64,000 nt of DNA, from assembly GCA_964017155.1 (NCBI GenBank), contig OZ024860.1, positions 51,141,858 through 51,205,857 of the forward strand, read 5' to 3'. The stretch is from Oasisia sp. SBJ-2009 (taxonomy: Eukaryota; Annelida; Polychaeta; Sabellida; Siboglinidae). The translations under genes were made by a program, and so were the position numbers. Position 1 is the first letter of the stretch, and each line of letters begins with the position of its first letter. This document shows positions 34,110 through 46,182 of the stretch, in pieces. The notes beneath the pieces are model-generated. The model had not been told where the DNA came from, made no database searches, and saw only the letters and a program-made list of their open reading frames with translations.

Positions 34110-35840
34110 CGGGCCCAAAACCAAGATCTGCATAGGAGCATGGAATGGTTGATACCTCAAAATTAGCACATTTCACACGCGAGATAAAAATATACAGACT
34201 GGGTATAATAGGGGTTAGTGAGTGCCGATGGACTGTGTCTGGGCGACAGATGACCCATGGTGGCTAAACACAGCAAGCTTACCACCATTCTGTGTTACGC
34301 CCTATCCAATGAATCTGTCAAAGAGGACAAGGATGACTGATATGAATAGCTGCAACAAGCAGTCGTCAAAGTGCCACAACATGACATGCTTTTGATCATC
34401 GGAGACATGAATGCCAACGTTGGCGCTGCAAACTCTAACTGTGAAAGGGCCGTGGATAAAAAAAAAAGCTCACCTAAAATTCACCTGATTGTAGAACATG
34501 CAACCAGATTTATCACATTATCATAAATGGAAAATGGCGTAGGTCCTTTCAAGATGCGAGACTTTGCCGTTGAGCTGACATTTATAGAGAACACTATTTG
34601 GTAAAGCACGCAACAAGTTGAAACATCACAGAGTGGTGCCACAGCGCCGGAAACAACATCGACACCACACCCCCATCAGAAGCGAAAATAAAAAACGCCA
34701 TCAAATATGAAGAGTGGGAATACAGCATCATCCTTTGAAATGCCACCTCTGAGTGGTTCCCAGTAAAATCGGGTGTTAGACAGGGATGTATCCTCTCGCC
34801 CATCCTCTTCTTGGTCGTCATCGACTGGGTTATGCGGAAAACTACTTCAGATAAACCTAGGTATCCAGTGGACTCTCTTCTCCCAGCTAGAAGACCTCGA
34901 CTTTGCTGATGACCTTGCATTTCTGTCAGTAAAGCTTGACTATCTGTAGGAAACAACTGATAGATTAGACAATTATGCAAAGCAAACTGGGGTTACGGTC
35001 ATTACTACCAAGACACAAATGATGAGTATCAATGCAACACCAACCGAACCTGTTACCCGTAAGGGTGAACCACTTGAGTTTGTAGAGGACTTTACCTACC
35101 CGGGTAGTATCATCAGTAAAGACAATGGAGCGCAAAAAGACATCAAAGCAAGCGTGGGAAAAACCTCATCTTATTACTGTATGGGTCGCAGTGGTTAAAG
35201 GCAAAAGTGAACGCCTTCCACAATGGATGTTCGAGAAAGTTCTGCGGGATATTCTGGCCCAATAAAATATCTCACGTGGAACTCCACAGGAAGACGGGCT
35301 GCAACAGTGCTGTCCTGGAAATTAAACGCCGACGACTGAGATGGTTAGGACACGTCCTTAGAATGCCTGATGAAAGAATCCCCAATGTTGCCTTAAGATG
35401 GACGCCACCCGGAAGAAGGAAGCCAGGACGACCAAAGACAATAAGGCAAAAGACAGTGATGGCAAAGCTACAAGATATGGGGCTATCGTGGGGCGAGGGT
35501 CAGGCCGCAGCTAAAGACAGGACCCTTTGGAGGAACGTTGTTGTAGCCTTATGTCCCACTGGGGACGAAGAGGATAAACCAAACACGCCATTGAACATCT
35601 GGCCACCGTAAAGCTTCCCGGAACAATTGCTTGGATGGGGTCTATATAAACAATATATGGTTACTGTTATTAACGCACTCTATCGCTGTAAACAATATTT
35701 GAACGCCCATGGACAGGGATGCATTTGGCATTGGTGGAGGGAACGAGAAGTGGGAAACTACTTGTGTTTGACTAGTTGGTTGGTTATTGCACACTGCATA
35801 CTAAAACACGGTAAGTTCTTATTATAGCGCAGTACCTAAT
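34110..35840 (+). mobile_element. RTE-like LINE copy A, internally deleted
   Basis: Endonuclease blocks are readable in shifted frames (KTKICIGAWNG at 34121, GVSECRWTVSGRQMTHGG near 34215, LLIIGDMNANVGAANSN near 34390). After IDTTPPSEAKIKNAIKYEE the sequence jumps at about 34710 to the late RT (FPVKSGVRQGCILSPILFLV near 34758, LDFADDLAFLSVKL near 34895). Compared with copy B, RT blocks 1-4 are deleted. The C-terminus (RRRLRWLGHVLRMPDERIPN) ends at 35611. Confidence 0.82.
35207..35611 (+). pseudogene. RTE-like C-terminal domain, 134-codon frame
   Basis: Reads NAFHNGCSRKFCGIFWPNKI, then LRWLGHVLRMPDERIP and RRKPGRPKTIRQKTVM. RRLRWLGHVxRMxxxRxP plus GxRxxGRPxxxW is the usual C-terminal end of RTE/BovB-type polyproteins. 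It lies in the same direction as the rest of copy A and matches 63420-63720. The start codon has no meaning; it is the surviving 3' part of a longer frame. Confidence 0.8.
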
Positions 35841-35960
35841 ATGATACATAAGTAGCCCAGCGGTATGTGAGGTTTTCATTTAGGTTTATATGAGCTAAAA
35901 TATGCCGTTCAAAAAGAATAGATGCTAACATATTTACTGATAACCAATTGGCAAGTTAAT
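35841..35960 (-). repeat. Orphan LRR intron flank
   Basis: GATACATAAGTAGCCCAGCG, then GTGAGGTTTTCATTTA and AACATATTTACTGATA match the flank of the LRR exon at 30 kb (30168-30290). In that module an exon lies about 90 bp to the left of the flank. Here that place is occupied by RTE 3' sequence and no exon is present. Confidence 0.65.
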
Positions 35961-35964
35961 AATA

Positions 35965-36006
<42 letters not shown>

Positions 36007-36007
36007 C

Positions 36008-36076
<69 letters not shown>

Positions 36077-36331
36077 TACTAATACTAATACTAATACTAA
36101 AACTAATACTAATACTAATACTAATACTAATACTAATACTAATACTAATAATAACAATAACACTAACACTAACACTAACACTAACACTAACACTAACACT
36201 AACACTAACACTAACACTAACAATAACACTAACACTAACACTAACACTAACACTAACACTAACACTAACAATAATAATAACAATAACAATAACAATAACA
36301 ATAACAATAACAATAACAATAACAATAACAA

Positions 36332-36390
<59 letters not shown>

Positions 36391-36391
36391 G

Positions 36392-36438
<47 letters not shown>

Positions 36439-36650
36439 ATAATAATAATAATACTTACACTAACACTAACACTAACACTAACACTAACACTAACACTAAC
36501 ACTAACACTAACACTAACAATAACAATAACAATAACAATAACAATAACAATAACAATAACAATAACAATAACAATAACAATAACAATAACAATAATAATA
36601 ATAACAACAACAACAATAATAATAATAATAATAAGAAGAAGAAGAATAAT
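35961..36650 (+). repeat. Compound tri- and hexanucleotide microsatellite
   Basis: About 690 bp made of successive blocks: GAT (35965-36045), AAT and ACTAAT (36060-36150), ACTAAC (36160-36270), AATAAC (36270-36330), ACT (36331-36437), ACTAAC again (36450-36516), AATAAC (36516-36592), then AAC, AAT and AAG. Long Asn/Thr or Asp open frames over it are artefacts. Confidence 0.95.
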
Positions 36651-36835
36651 CTAATTTCGATTGCACATAAATTCTTAGAACAAAATCAGTATCGCATCAA
36701 GATTGTTAGACATCATTTTGATCAAGCTCAGATTATTAAACATATTATGGATATCAATGGCTGAATATATACGCCAGGGAGCTTTGGTGGATAAGCACAC
36801 TTATAAAGGTATATTTCGAAATGACGGCAACATTT
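36651..36835 (-). repeat. LRR intron-related sequence
   Basis: 36768-36830 (ACGCCAGGGAGCTTTGGTGG, CGAAATGACGGCAA) is related to 30404-30465 next to an LRR exon, continuing the orphan flank on the far side of the microsatellite. Confidence 0.5.
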
Positions 36836-38275
36836 GGCAGTCTTTTTAACGTATCTATCGGCGGAAGGAAGCATATTCTATACAATAGGTGCAGCTAAAA
36901 GTAATTAGACCTAATCGGCAGCATCAAGCGTCACTGATTCTGATGTGGATATTGCAAACGCAGTGTTATCTAACAGATGCCGATTTTTGTTTGTAGATTA
37001 AACACCGAACGAAAGCCAACAGCATCAAGCAAAGCATTGCCCAATAGGGAGTGCGTTGTGAGACGAATGCTTGACGCCGAGTACAACACTGCCGTCATCG
37101 CCGATGGCTTCACAGCGTTCGCGATGTTTTGAGCCACCAAGTTCGACTGCTGCTACATGGCCAGTCTTGCAAACCAGAAAACACGTACGCCCTGTTACAA
37201 ATAGCGGTCGGAGCATAAATACCCTACCAGGTATATAGTCGTAACAGTGACTGTTCGGGACTGAGTGGTGACGGACAATCCAACTTCCTTTGCTGGAGGA
37301 ACTATGTCGTCTCTTATTTAATCATACCCATATCAGATATAGTCATACCAGTGGCGGGTATAATCATACCAACGAAAGGTATAATCATATCCATGAAAGT
37401 TATACTAATACCCATATGACAGAAAGTGTCTGCATTGTGCCACGTTGATATGCCACCTACAGTTACTCTGAGCAAGCGTCCTCCTTGTAATGCGTTGGCA
37501 ATCTCTCAATTGTAGTGTATGTTATCCATGTTACTAATGTCAGCTGTTGTCATTACATCCATGCGCATAACAACAATGGCGATCTAGGGAGCGTCAGTCT
37601 GATTTATGTTGACTACTGTCTAGTATGGCACCAGTGAGACCGACGCAATAGTAACTGTTCTCCAGTGCGGACGTGAGATTAATCATGCGTGACGGTGCCA
37701 GACGGTCGATTGAATTACTGCTTGGTCGAGACGATGCCGACACTGATGTTTCCGACCACCGCGGTGACGTGGCAGCACGCGAGGACGTTGCCAAAGTAAA
37801 TATGGATGCGGGATGCGACGTCAGTGGCTACTCTGCCAGTGTCATAGACGGCGGTATATACTTATCCATGAAAGGGACAACCATCACGGATTAAAGTTGT
37901 ATTATTATTTTATTTACTTAAGTTAACAAGTATGTAATTGTCACCAATACTTCTGCCATATTGAACACACAAACATGACAGAAACCTTAGCTAAATTGGT
38001 ATATATCTATACACCAATTATGATTCAGTAATATAGTATACTGTATATTTTTGGTCACATCAACAGTTGGGGACCCGCAAGATAAATGTCAAAGCAATCT
38101 TTTACATTTCACGATTTAAGCAAATTAACCCAGTGTCACTATCGTGTTAGCTTCGTAAAGGCAAAAAGCTGCATGACATTCGGGCTGCTACACAGAGCTG
38201 CACCATGAAATATCCACCATAAAATAAAATTATGTACAAACGACAATTTGACATAAATGAAACATATATTATTCA
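36836..38275. other. Unassigned; short repeats and an ankyrin-like frame
   Basis: At 37322-37415 an imperfect repeat of about 28 bp carries GTATAATCATACC three to four times. The plus frame 37673-37894 contains SIELLLGRDDADTDVSDHRG, which loosely recalls an ankyrin repeat (LLxxGADxNxxDxxGxTxL) but lacks the TPLH and helix 2 pattern. I would not call it a gene. Confidence 0.3.
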
Positions 38276-38311
38276 ATTATCATTATTATTATTATTATTA
38301 CTATTATTATA
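38276..38311 (+). repeat. ATT microsatellite
   Basis: A run of ATT triplets with one ACT change. It may be the tail of a lost LINE. Confidence 0.85.
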
Positions 38312-38909
38312 GTAACAGTCTGGTACACCCTTACCCCAGAACTATGTAACTGTGGCAACATAATAACTGCTAAATATGTATTATAAAACAAAGCATTAGT
38401 GTAGGTATTTGATACCCTTTGGTCAGCTTCCAAACGGCTATGCCTTATTTTGACAAGTTTTCAACAACAACATTCTCAATGAGGTTTTTAAACAGACTGG
38501 CAGGTTACCAATGTCTAGACAGATGCGATGAAACTCTCGAATATTTCCAACAGGCATCAACAGATGCAAGAGAAGAGAAAAGCTGGCTCTGGCAAAACAA
38601 AGAATGGTGACACGACAAACACCGTTTGGACAGGTAACAGTTCAGACGATGAATGTCCTGACACCTATCATACATGTTAAATATCCCGGTTTCACCGGGA
38701 GCCTCCCGGTATTGTACTACGTCTCTCTGTTTTAAATGAAACCCCAAACAAACAAATTGTACCCAACTTACCCAACTGGGTGTGGATAATTGTCGCGTGT
38801 TTTTTCTGTGTTGCCTCACAATGGCAATGCCAGTATACTGATTGCAATGGAGTATAATACTGAGCTAATCGTTCAAAGTACAAACACAGACTCCAGCAGC
38901 ACGGACAAA
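38312..38909. other. Unassigned sequence
   Basis: Short open frames on both strands without recognised features. A small CCCGG-TTTCA-CCGGG hairpin is at about 38685. Confidence 0.3.
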
Positions 38910-39215
38910 AAATTGAACAATGGCCAGAATAGATGCAATCACGTCTTACTTTGATGACTGGATATGAAAACAGTATAATACACATCTAGGTGCAATGCCT
39001 ACCCCTGGCCTGATGTTGACATTGTTTACAAGCTTTATAGGAGCACCACGAACTGGTCCGATACCCTACAAGACATTTAACAATGGCCAACATTGATTTT
39101 TTTTAATCACGTGTTACTTTGATGATTGAACATTAAAACAGTCTTATTCACATCTAGGCGCAACGCTTATCCCTTGCCTGTCGTTCACTTTGTTTACAAG
39201 CTTTATAAGATACCC
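38910..39215 (+). repeat. Two-copy tandem duplication, about 165 bp
   Basis: 38915-39047 and 39078-39210 share AACAATGGCCA, AATCACGT-TTACTTTGATGA, CACATCTAGG-GCAA and TTGTTTACAAGCTTTATA in the same order with 163-168 bp spacing. No conserved frame. Confidence 0.8.
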
Positions 39216-40975
<1,760 letters not shown>

Positions 40976-41059
40976 TCTAGCTTCAGGATTGATGCATTGT
41001 GCAGAAGTGCATCACACAGTGGCTGCATACAATGGATGTCCACTTGGAAGAACTTCAAC
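40976..41059 (-). CDS. LRR exon, 84 bp
   Basis: Acceptor TTCACTTCAG, then G plus 27 codons reading LKFFQVDIHCMQPLCDAL and LHNASILKL, ending GA before GTAAGTACA. LCDAL and the HNASILKL end keep the LRR pattern, but the usual Cys in LxxC is Phe and TL is SI. Diverged yet still open and with sound splice sites, suggesting it remains under some constraint. Confidence 0.78.
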
Positions 41060-42894
41060 CTGAAGTGAACATAGCAGCAGTATTAGCAATACACCTGGTA
41101 TTAAGCAGTGTATGTCAGTGATCAATGTCGTTGTTATTTACTACAGTGTATATGTCTCTGAATATAAAACAAAACATATTGCTTCAATGTCTTAAATTTG
41201 TAAATAAACAAACATGACATTCAATAGACAATTTGTGTTTTAATATTTAAAAGTGTCAATATATTCGGACGTTTCTTTCGGATATACAGCGAGTTTGTAA
41301 CACTCATAATGCGATTTATATTAACAAAGTATATATGTTTACTCTCAGTTTGTGTTCACTATATTAATTGTGTATGTTTGTCACTTACAGGAAACAGTAC
41401 ATATTTAACTACTAGAAACAATAGTCCCACCATATTAAAGATAGCTATTGACTTCCGTTTGGTCACATTTCCTCAGTACAAAACTGACACGTGATATCGA
41501 AATGACATAATTTCCATGAATATATTATGGTGTTTCAATATTCATTATTAACTGAAAACAAAAATAAGTATGTTCCACCGTGTGATCATTATAACATGAA
41601 CATTATTAAAAATAATAATCCAACATATGTAATGTTTTATAAGAAAGGTTAGAAATGCATGTTATGGGACATCATAATATCTATGATGTTGGGTTACTTA
41701 TGAAAAGTCACAGACACATGTTGGTGTATGTATGTAAAACAGGGGGTATTAAACGTAGTATTTCTAGACATCAGTATCATGTCCAACATTTAGTAATATT
41801 ATATACGTCTATATCTTAATTATCTTAGTAACGTATTTATGCTTTGAGGTGAACAATTAGTACATTAATACATAATACGTGTGACGTAGTCATCTCATGC
41901 TAGTGATGGCTTGGACAATTGGCACCGGCGACTTGTTAATATTCACGTGATTTATAGATTATAACCTGTATTTTGAATAAATCATCAGCCACTAAACATT
42001 TATGTAACGGATAATTCTGTGCAAGGAGAATGGTGTGGTCGGTCATAGTAACTCTGAAAATGTAACTGAAGCAGCATTTTTATAACGTGTGTCCTATTTA
42101 ATGGTTTACACACAACAAACAAGCGAACTGTGATGACAACTGTCTCACAACATTTACATACATTGCATTATAAATGTGCTAAGGCTATTTCAGTCAATTT
42201 ACATTCTTAGCATGACGTGAAGGGTCAACTGAAGAGCATATATTTGATCTGGTAATTATGTTAATTATTATGTTGTAAACATTTTCACTGGATTAAACTG
42301 TAAATTCTAGCGTCACATTTAATATATCAGCTGACGCAACAACGAATATCTGCATACGCACGTGGTCTACCATTTCAACCGTTTAGCATTTCGCCGCTTT
42401 TTATTGTGTATACCTTATGCAAAATAACAGTGACGACAAAAGCGACACAAACAATGACTGGACAACATGACAAAGCGTTTTCACTAGACTCAAATAAAAA
42501 TGTTTGCAAATTGAATCCGAAGCAAGAACGCATACATTAAGTTTTGTCTCACACGTACAATAGATTGACCACGGTTCATACATATGGCATATCTAGACAG
42601 AATCTGACATACTATTAATTCATACTAATGTAAATCAATATCATTGCATTATATATGGTAAATGATATATGTATACATCACCAAGTTGTTCAATATCCTC
42701 TCTCGGCAAATGTCTCAACAGCAAACGTCATCAAAGCTGTTAATTCTACCTACATAACTGACATGGGCTTGAAAAAAATAAAAACAGAAGAATTGATCAG
42801 TAGTAAGGAGGTAATCCCAACTCACGTCAATGACCCCAGTCACGGTCAATCTGGATTAAACTGCCTGTGTTTATGTAATATTATATGTACTTAC
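41060..42894. other. Non-coding intron
   Basis: AT-rich, no repeat or coding similarity recognised over 1.8 kb. Frames at 41309-41494 and 42655-42951 appear to be chance; the latter runs into the next LRR exon on the other strand. Confidence 0.4.
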
Positions 42895-42978
42895 TCTAGC
42901 GTGTGGTTTGAAGTGTTCTGCTCCATGTGTGCACACCGCTGCTCCATTTGATGAGTGAAGAATTCACATGTCGTCAAG
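42895..42978 (-). CDS. LRR exon, 84 bp, diverged
   Basis: Acceptor TCTCTTCAG, then C plus 27 codons reading LTTCEFFTHQMEQRCAHMEQ and NTSNHTL, ending GA before GTAAGTACA. LxxCxF and the spacing of MEQ and QN are kept, but the helix LCDAL has become RCAHM and TLQxL is SNHTL. The hydrophobic Leu of the helix is lost, so the repeat may fold poorly or be decaying. Splice sites remain good. Confidence 0.72.
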
Positions 42979-43675
42979 CTGAAGAGACACAACAGTTCAA
43001 ACTGTAAAACAGTTGGTATTGTACAGCATCGTCCAACGAAAGTTTCGAGATTAAACAACGCCAGTCTTAACAAATGCATACACGATAACTATGGTGACAC
43101 GTAATTTATAATTATCCGATACTACCAGCCAGTTTCTACAATGTAGTAAGTAACTGTTTAATCTTTTAGATATTGTTTAATAGTATATGAATTGTATGAA
43201 TTGAGTTATATTTGAATGTGGTGTAACGTGTTTATTATGTAGATAACATGACGTTGACTATAATTTATTATGTATGGCCATAAGATATATCAATGAACTG
43301 CCCCAAATAATAACACACTAACCTATGCTTTTGCACGTAAAATAGTCATTCCTGTTTCACAATCTGACTTCGTTGTTCATGCATACTCCAAATCAGCATT
43401 TATTAATGTATTGAGCAATGTCACCACATATAGGGAACATTCTATGAACCCCTTGAACTGCTACTCGCATACATTTTATAGATCTACTCTACTAAGATCT
43501 ACTAAGCCTAGCGAAAACGTTAATAAAAATATAAAATTGAAGAATAAAGTAAGTTGGTAAAATAAGTTAAAGTAATCAAAACACATGATGGTCATGAAAG
43601 CACTGGTGATGATTTAATCTGAGCTTATTAAATATTAATATGAACAAAGCATTAGGTAAGGTTATGCATACTTAC
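42979..43675. other. Non-coding intron
   Basis: Short intron of about 0.7 kb between two LRR exons. Nothing recognised. Confidence 0.4.
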
Positions 43676-43759
43676 ATTATCTTCTGGTGTGACGTGTTCC
43701 GTGTCAGTGCATCACACAGCTGCTTCAGCAGTTTAATGTCAAACTGACATGTGTCCAGG
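43676..43759 (-). CDS. LRR exon, 84 bp
   Basis: Acceptor TCTCCTTCAG, then C plus 27 codons reading LDTCQFDIKLLKQLCDAL and TRNTSHQKI, ending AT before GTAAGTAT. Matches the consensus through LCDALxxN; the last Leu is Ile. The upstream intron end is the same ATTTCTCCTTCAG as in the 30-kb and 50-kb exons, evidence that exon and acceptor were copied together. Confidence 0.8.
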
Positions 43760-44369
43760 CTGAAGGAGAAATAATAGTAAGGTTTGTGATAGTGTTGCTA
43801 TTATACATCGCAATCCAGTAAGTTGGATGTTATGTAGAATAATAGCCAAATGTTTAATATTCCCATTGGTGATAAAATACATAAACAGACAACCTATAGC
43901 AAATTCCTAAACAAATCACAGTAACCTAAATATCCACTGCTAATCTACCGTTGAATAAAATGTTATTAATTAGAAGTACAACGTTAGTATTTCACTTTTG
44001 GTGATGTACAACGGTTACCGTTCCGAAATGCACACCACAAAAAGAGTCACATTTATTGAAAAGCAGTCACACTTAAGTCACACTTAAGTCACACACATAA
44101 TAGTGCAGTTGATAGCAAATTCGATAGGCATTCCAACACTTTGTGTTCAAAACCAGGTGCGGACAAATATTATATTTTATAGAAATCACACACTCTCAAC
44201 ATATCATCAAACTCAAACATCACGCAGACAATATCAATAAAGTATGTACACATTTTCACTAGATAGTTGTCTTTTCATATTTTCCAATTTTCAATTACAG
44301 GTGAGTATACATCTTTATCCCGTAGCCCTCCAGTCACATCATTTTTAAAGTAAATTTATCTGGTGATCC
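43760..44369. other. Non-coding intron
   Basis: Contains three short tandem copies of AAGTCACACTT near 44065-44096; otherwise nothing. Confidence 0.4.
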
Positions 44370-44560
44370 GAAACCTAGCCATACGTGTGAACAGGACAGG
44401 TCATTAGTTGTGTTTAGCAAATATGGAGTTATCTTCGTCCAGTCCACACAGCCAGCCCAGTGATCAGAGTGCAGTTGATATATATTGTTCAGAATATGAA
44501 GTGTATATTTTTGTCACCTGCTGGTGACAATATACCAGAGTCACACCGTTATTAAGATAA
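44370..44560 (+). repeat. Paralogous block with short leader-like ORF (copy 2)
   Basis: Related to 7230-7470. The ORF at 44423-44527 starts MELSSSSPHSQPSDQSAVDI and ends TGA. Both copies share AGGACxGGT-ATTAGT upstream of ATGGAGT, the SQPSD core, GAAGT at the possible donor, and a GTCACC-loop-GGTGAC hairpin just after. It could be a duplicated 5' exon on the plus strand or a non-coding repeat. Confidence 0.45.
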
Positions 44561-45374
44561 TTCTTTATCCGCCAAGTAGTTTTATGGGAGGCTCTGAGGA
44601 GCCTTTCAATAAAATCTAATCAGTACTCTCTTCAGTGTACTCACCTAATTTACATTGTTCTTGATATCCATGCCATATTGTATGAATACAACAGGCAATA
44701 TCAATAATGCGTATGGATTTTTAATTATATAGTTGTCTAGAATGTAAATTGTCTATATTTGTCAAGTCATTAATTTGCCAACAATGGATAACGCATGTTT
44801 AATCAGTAGATACCAGTCACAGCATTGTATAAATATTTAAATAAATGTCAACATAAATATTACGTGCATACAAAATAACTAGCTTTTTGGAGATATAGCT
44901 TAAAACAAGCAGGCAGCAACTGTCTAGTTCCCAAACGCTATCTCGCACTCTCCCTCCGCGGCACAGTCACTAAGTTTGTATCCTGAGATCTACTTAAAAG
45001 CCCAGACAGAAACAACTAAAATGTTAACAATTTGCTGTGTGACAGGCCCTCAGATGTCCTAGCAAAAGGTTGTGAACTAATAAATTATGTTATAGTGAAA
45101 ATAACGTGAGATACATATATGCCTAATTAGTGAAAAAGCTTCACAACATGTTTTGAATAAAGACATTAAATGGGCTTGTTTATGGCCCTAAAATATCACA
45201 GGAGGCTTGAAAATGTGTCAATCAAATTTATATTTATTGTGCATAGCGACAGTGTCCTACGTCTTTACAAATTCATCTTCTCGGAAAATGTTTTTAATAA
45301 ATACATTATATTTACCAGTTGTATGTGCCCCTTAAGTCTATACAGGGCACTGTGTGAGACTTGCCCGAATGAGA
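44561..45374. other. Non-coding intron
   Basis: Nothing recognised. Confidence 0.4.
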
Positions 45375-45790
45375 TTAGAAAATGCATCAACTCGTCAAAG
45401 GGACTTTGGTGACTGGAGCGAGACAAGTGTCACGTGTTTGGAAGGGGTATTACAAACAACTTCTAAATATAAAGAATGAAAAGAAGCCGGAGTTAACAGA
45501 GCTGCTGGTTAGGTGCAAGAATAATAGAAGTAGAAGACGAGGTGAAGACAAGAACACAAATAATGAACACCGGGAAGATTGCTGTAGCGGTAGAATTGTC
45601 ACAGGACGTGGTGAAAGCAATCAGACTTTTGGGATCACGTGGCTGGATGGGATGTTAATCTCTGCAGGAACATGTGTCATTGTCCCGATATGGCAGAGAA
45701 AAAGGACATCGATGATAAATACTTTTCTAGTTGTGTCAAATGGTGGTAATTTGCATAAATCCAAGAAGGCCCAGTCTTAAATAAATGTTC
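45375..45790 (+). mobile_element. LINE linker/RT remnant (RTE or Jockey group)
   Basis: The frame 45382-45780 reads SRVWKGYYKQLLNIKNEKKP, as in the RWKEYFxxLLNxENER linker before RT. Further on TCVIVPIWQRKRTSMINTF resembles the SVLVPIxKxKGDxxxCxNY block. The middle is out of frame or rearranged, and downstream RT blocks are absent. An old internal fragment. Confidence 0.55.
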
Positions 45791-46141
45791 AGTACAACTT
45801 GTCTTATAATTATGTGTGATAACTTTAGGGGTATGTGTGTGTGTGTCTAATCCATTTGTGATGTGAAATGTTCAGTTCAAGATCACTATCAGATGATGAA
45901 CGACAGGTAAATATCGAAGTTGACCTCTCGGCGGGCAACAAATGGACACTTCTATGCAATGGTATTTTAATTTACTCATAAACATTAAGGTATAATAATA
46001 TTACAATATTTCATGAATAGTTTGTCACAATTTGAAACATGTAGTCACACATGTTACACATAGCGTATATTACAAATATCATTACAAATATTGGCATTCA
46101 CATTTTGCCCCGTAACAATATAATCTACATGTATGTACCTG
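45791..46141. other. Non-coding intron
   Basis: Nothing recognised. Confidence 0.4.
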
Positions 46142-46182
46142 CTGCAATACCTGCATACCTGTGCGGTATGCAGGTATTGCAG
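46142..46182. repeat. Perfect 18-bp inverted repeat (hairpin)
   Basis: CTGCAATACCTGCATACC, loop TGTGC, then the exact complement GGTATGCAGGTATTGCAG. It lies at or just before the 5' end of the RTE-like LINE. Possibly part of its 5' UTR or its target site. Confidence 0.85.

Noticed and set aside
36160..36516. ACTAAC hexamers as an interstitial telomere
   Set aside because: The unit reads GTTAGT on the other strand, not TTAGGG or TTAGG, and passes gradually into neighbouring microsatellite motifs.
35909..36764. Asn/Thr-rich and Leu-rich frames of 140-280 codons
   Set aside because: They read through the compound trinucleotide microsatellite; composition follows the repeat unit.
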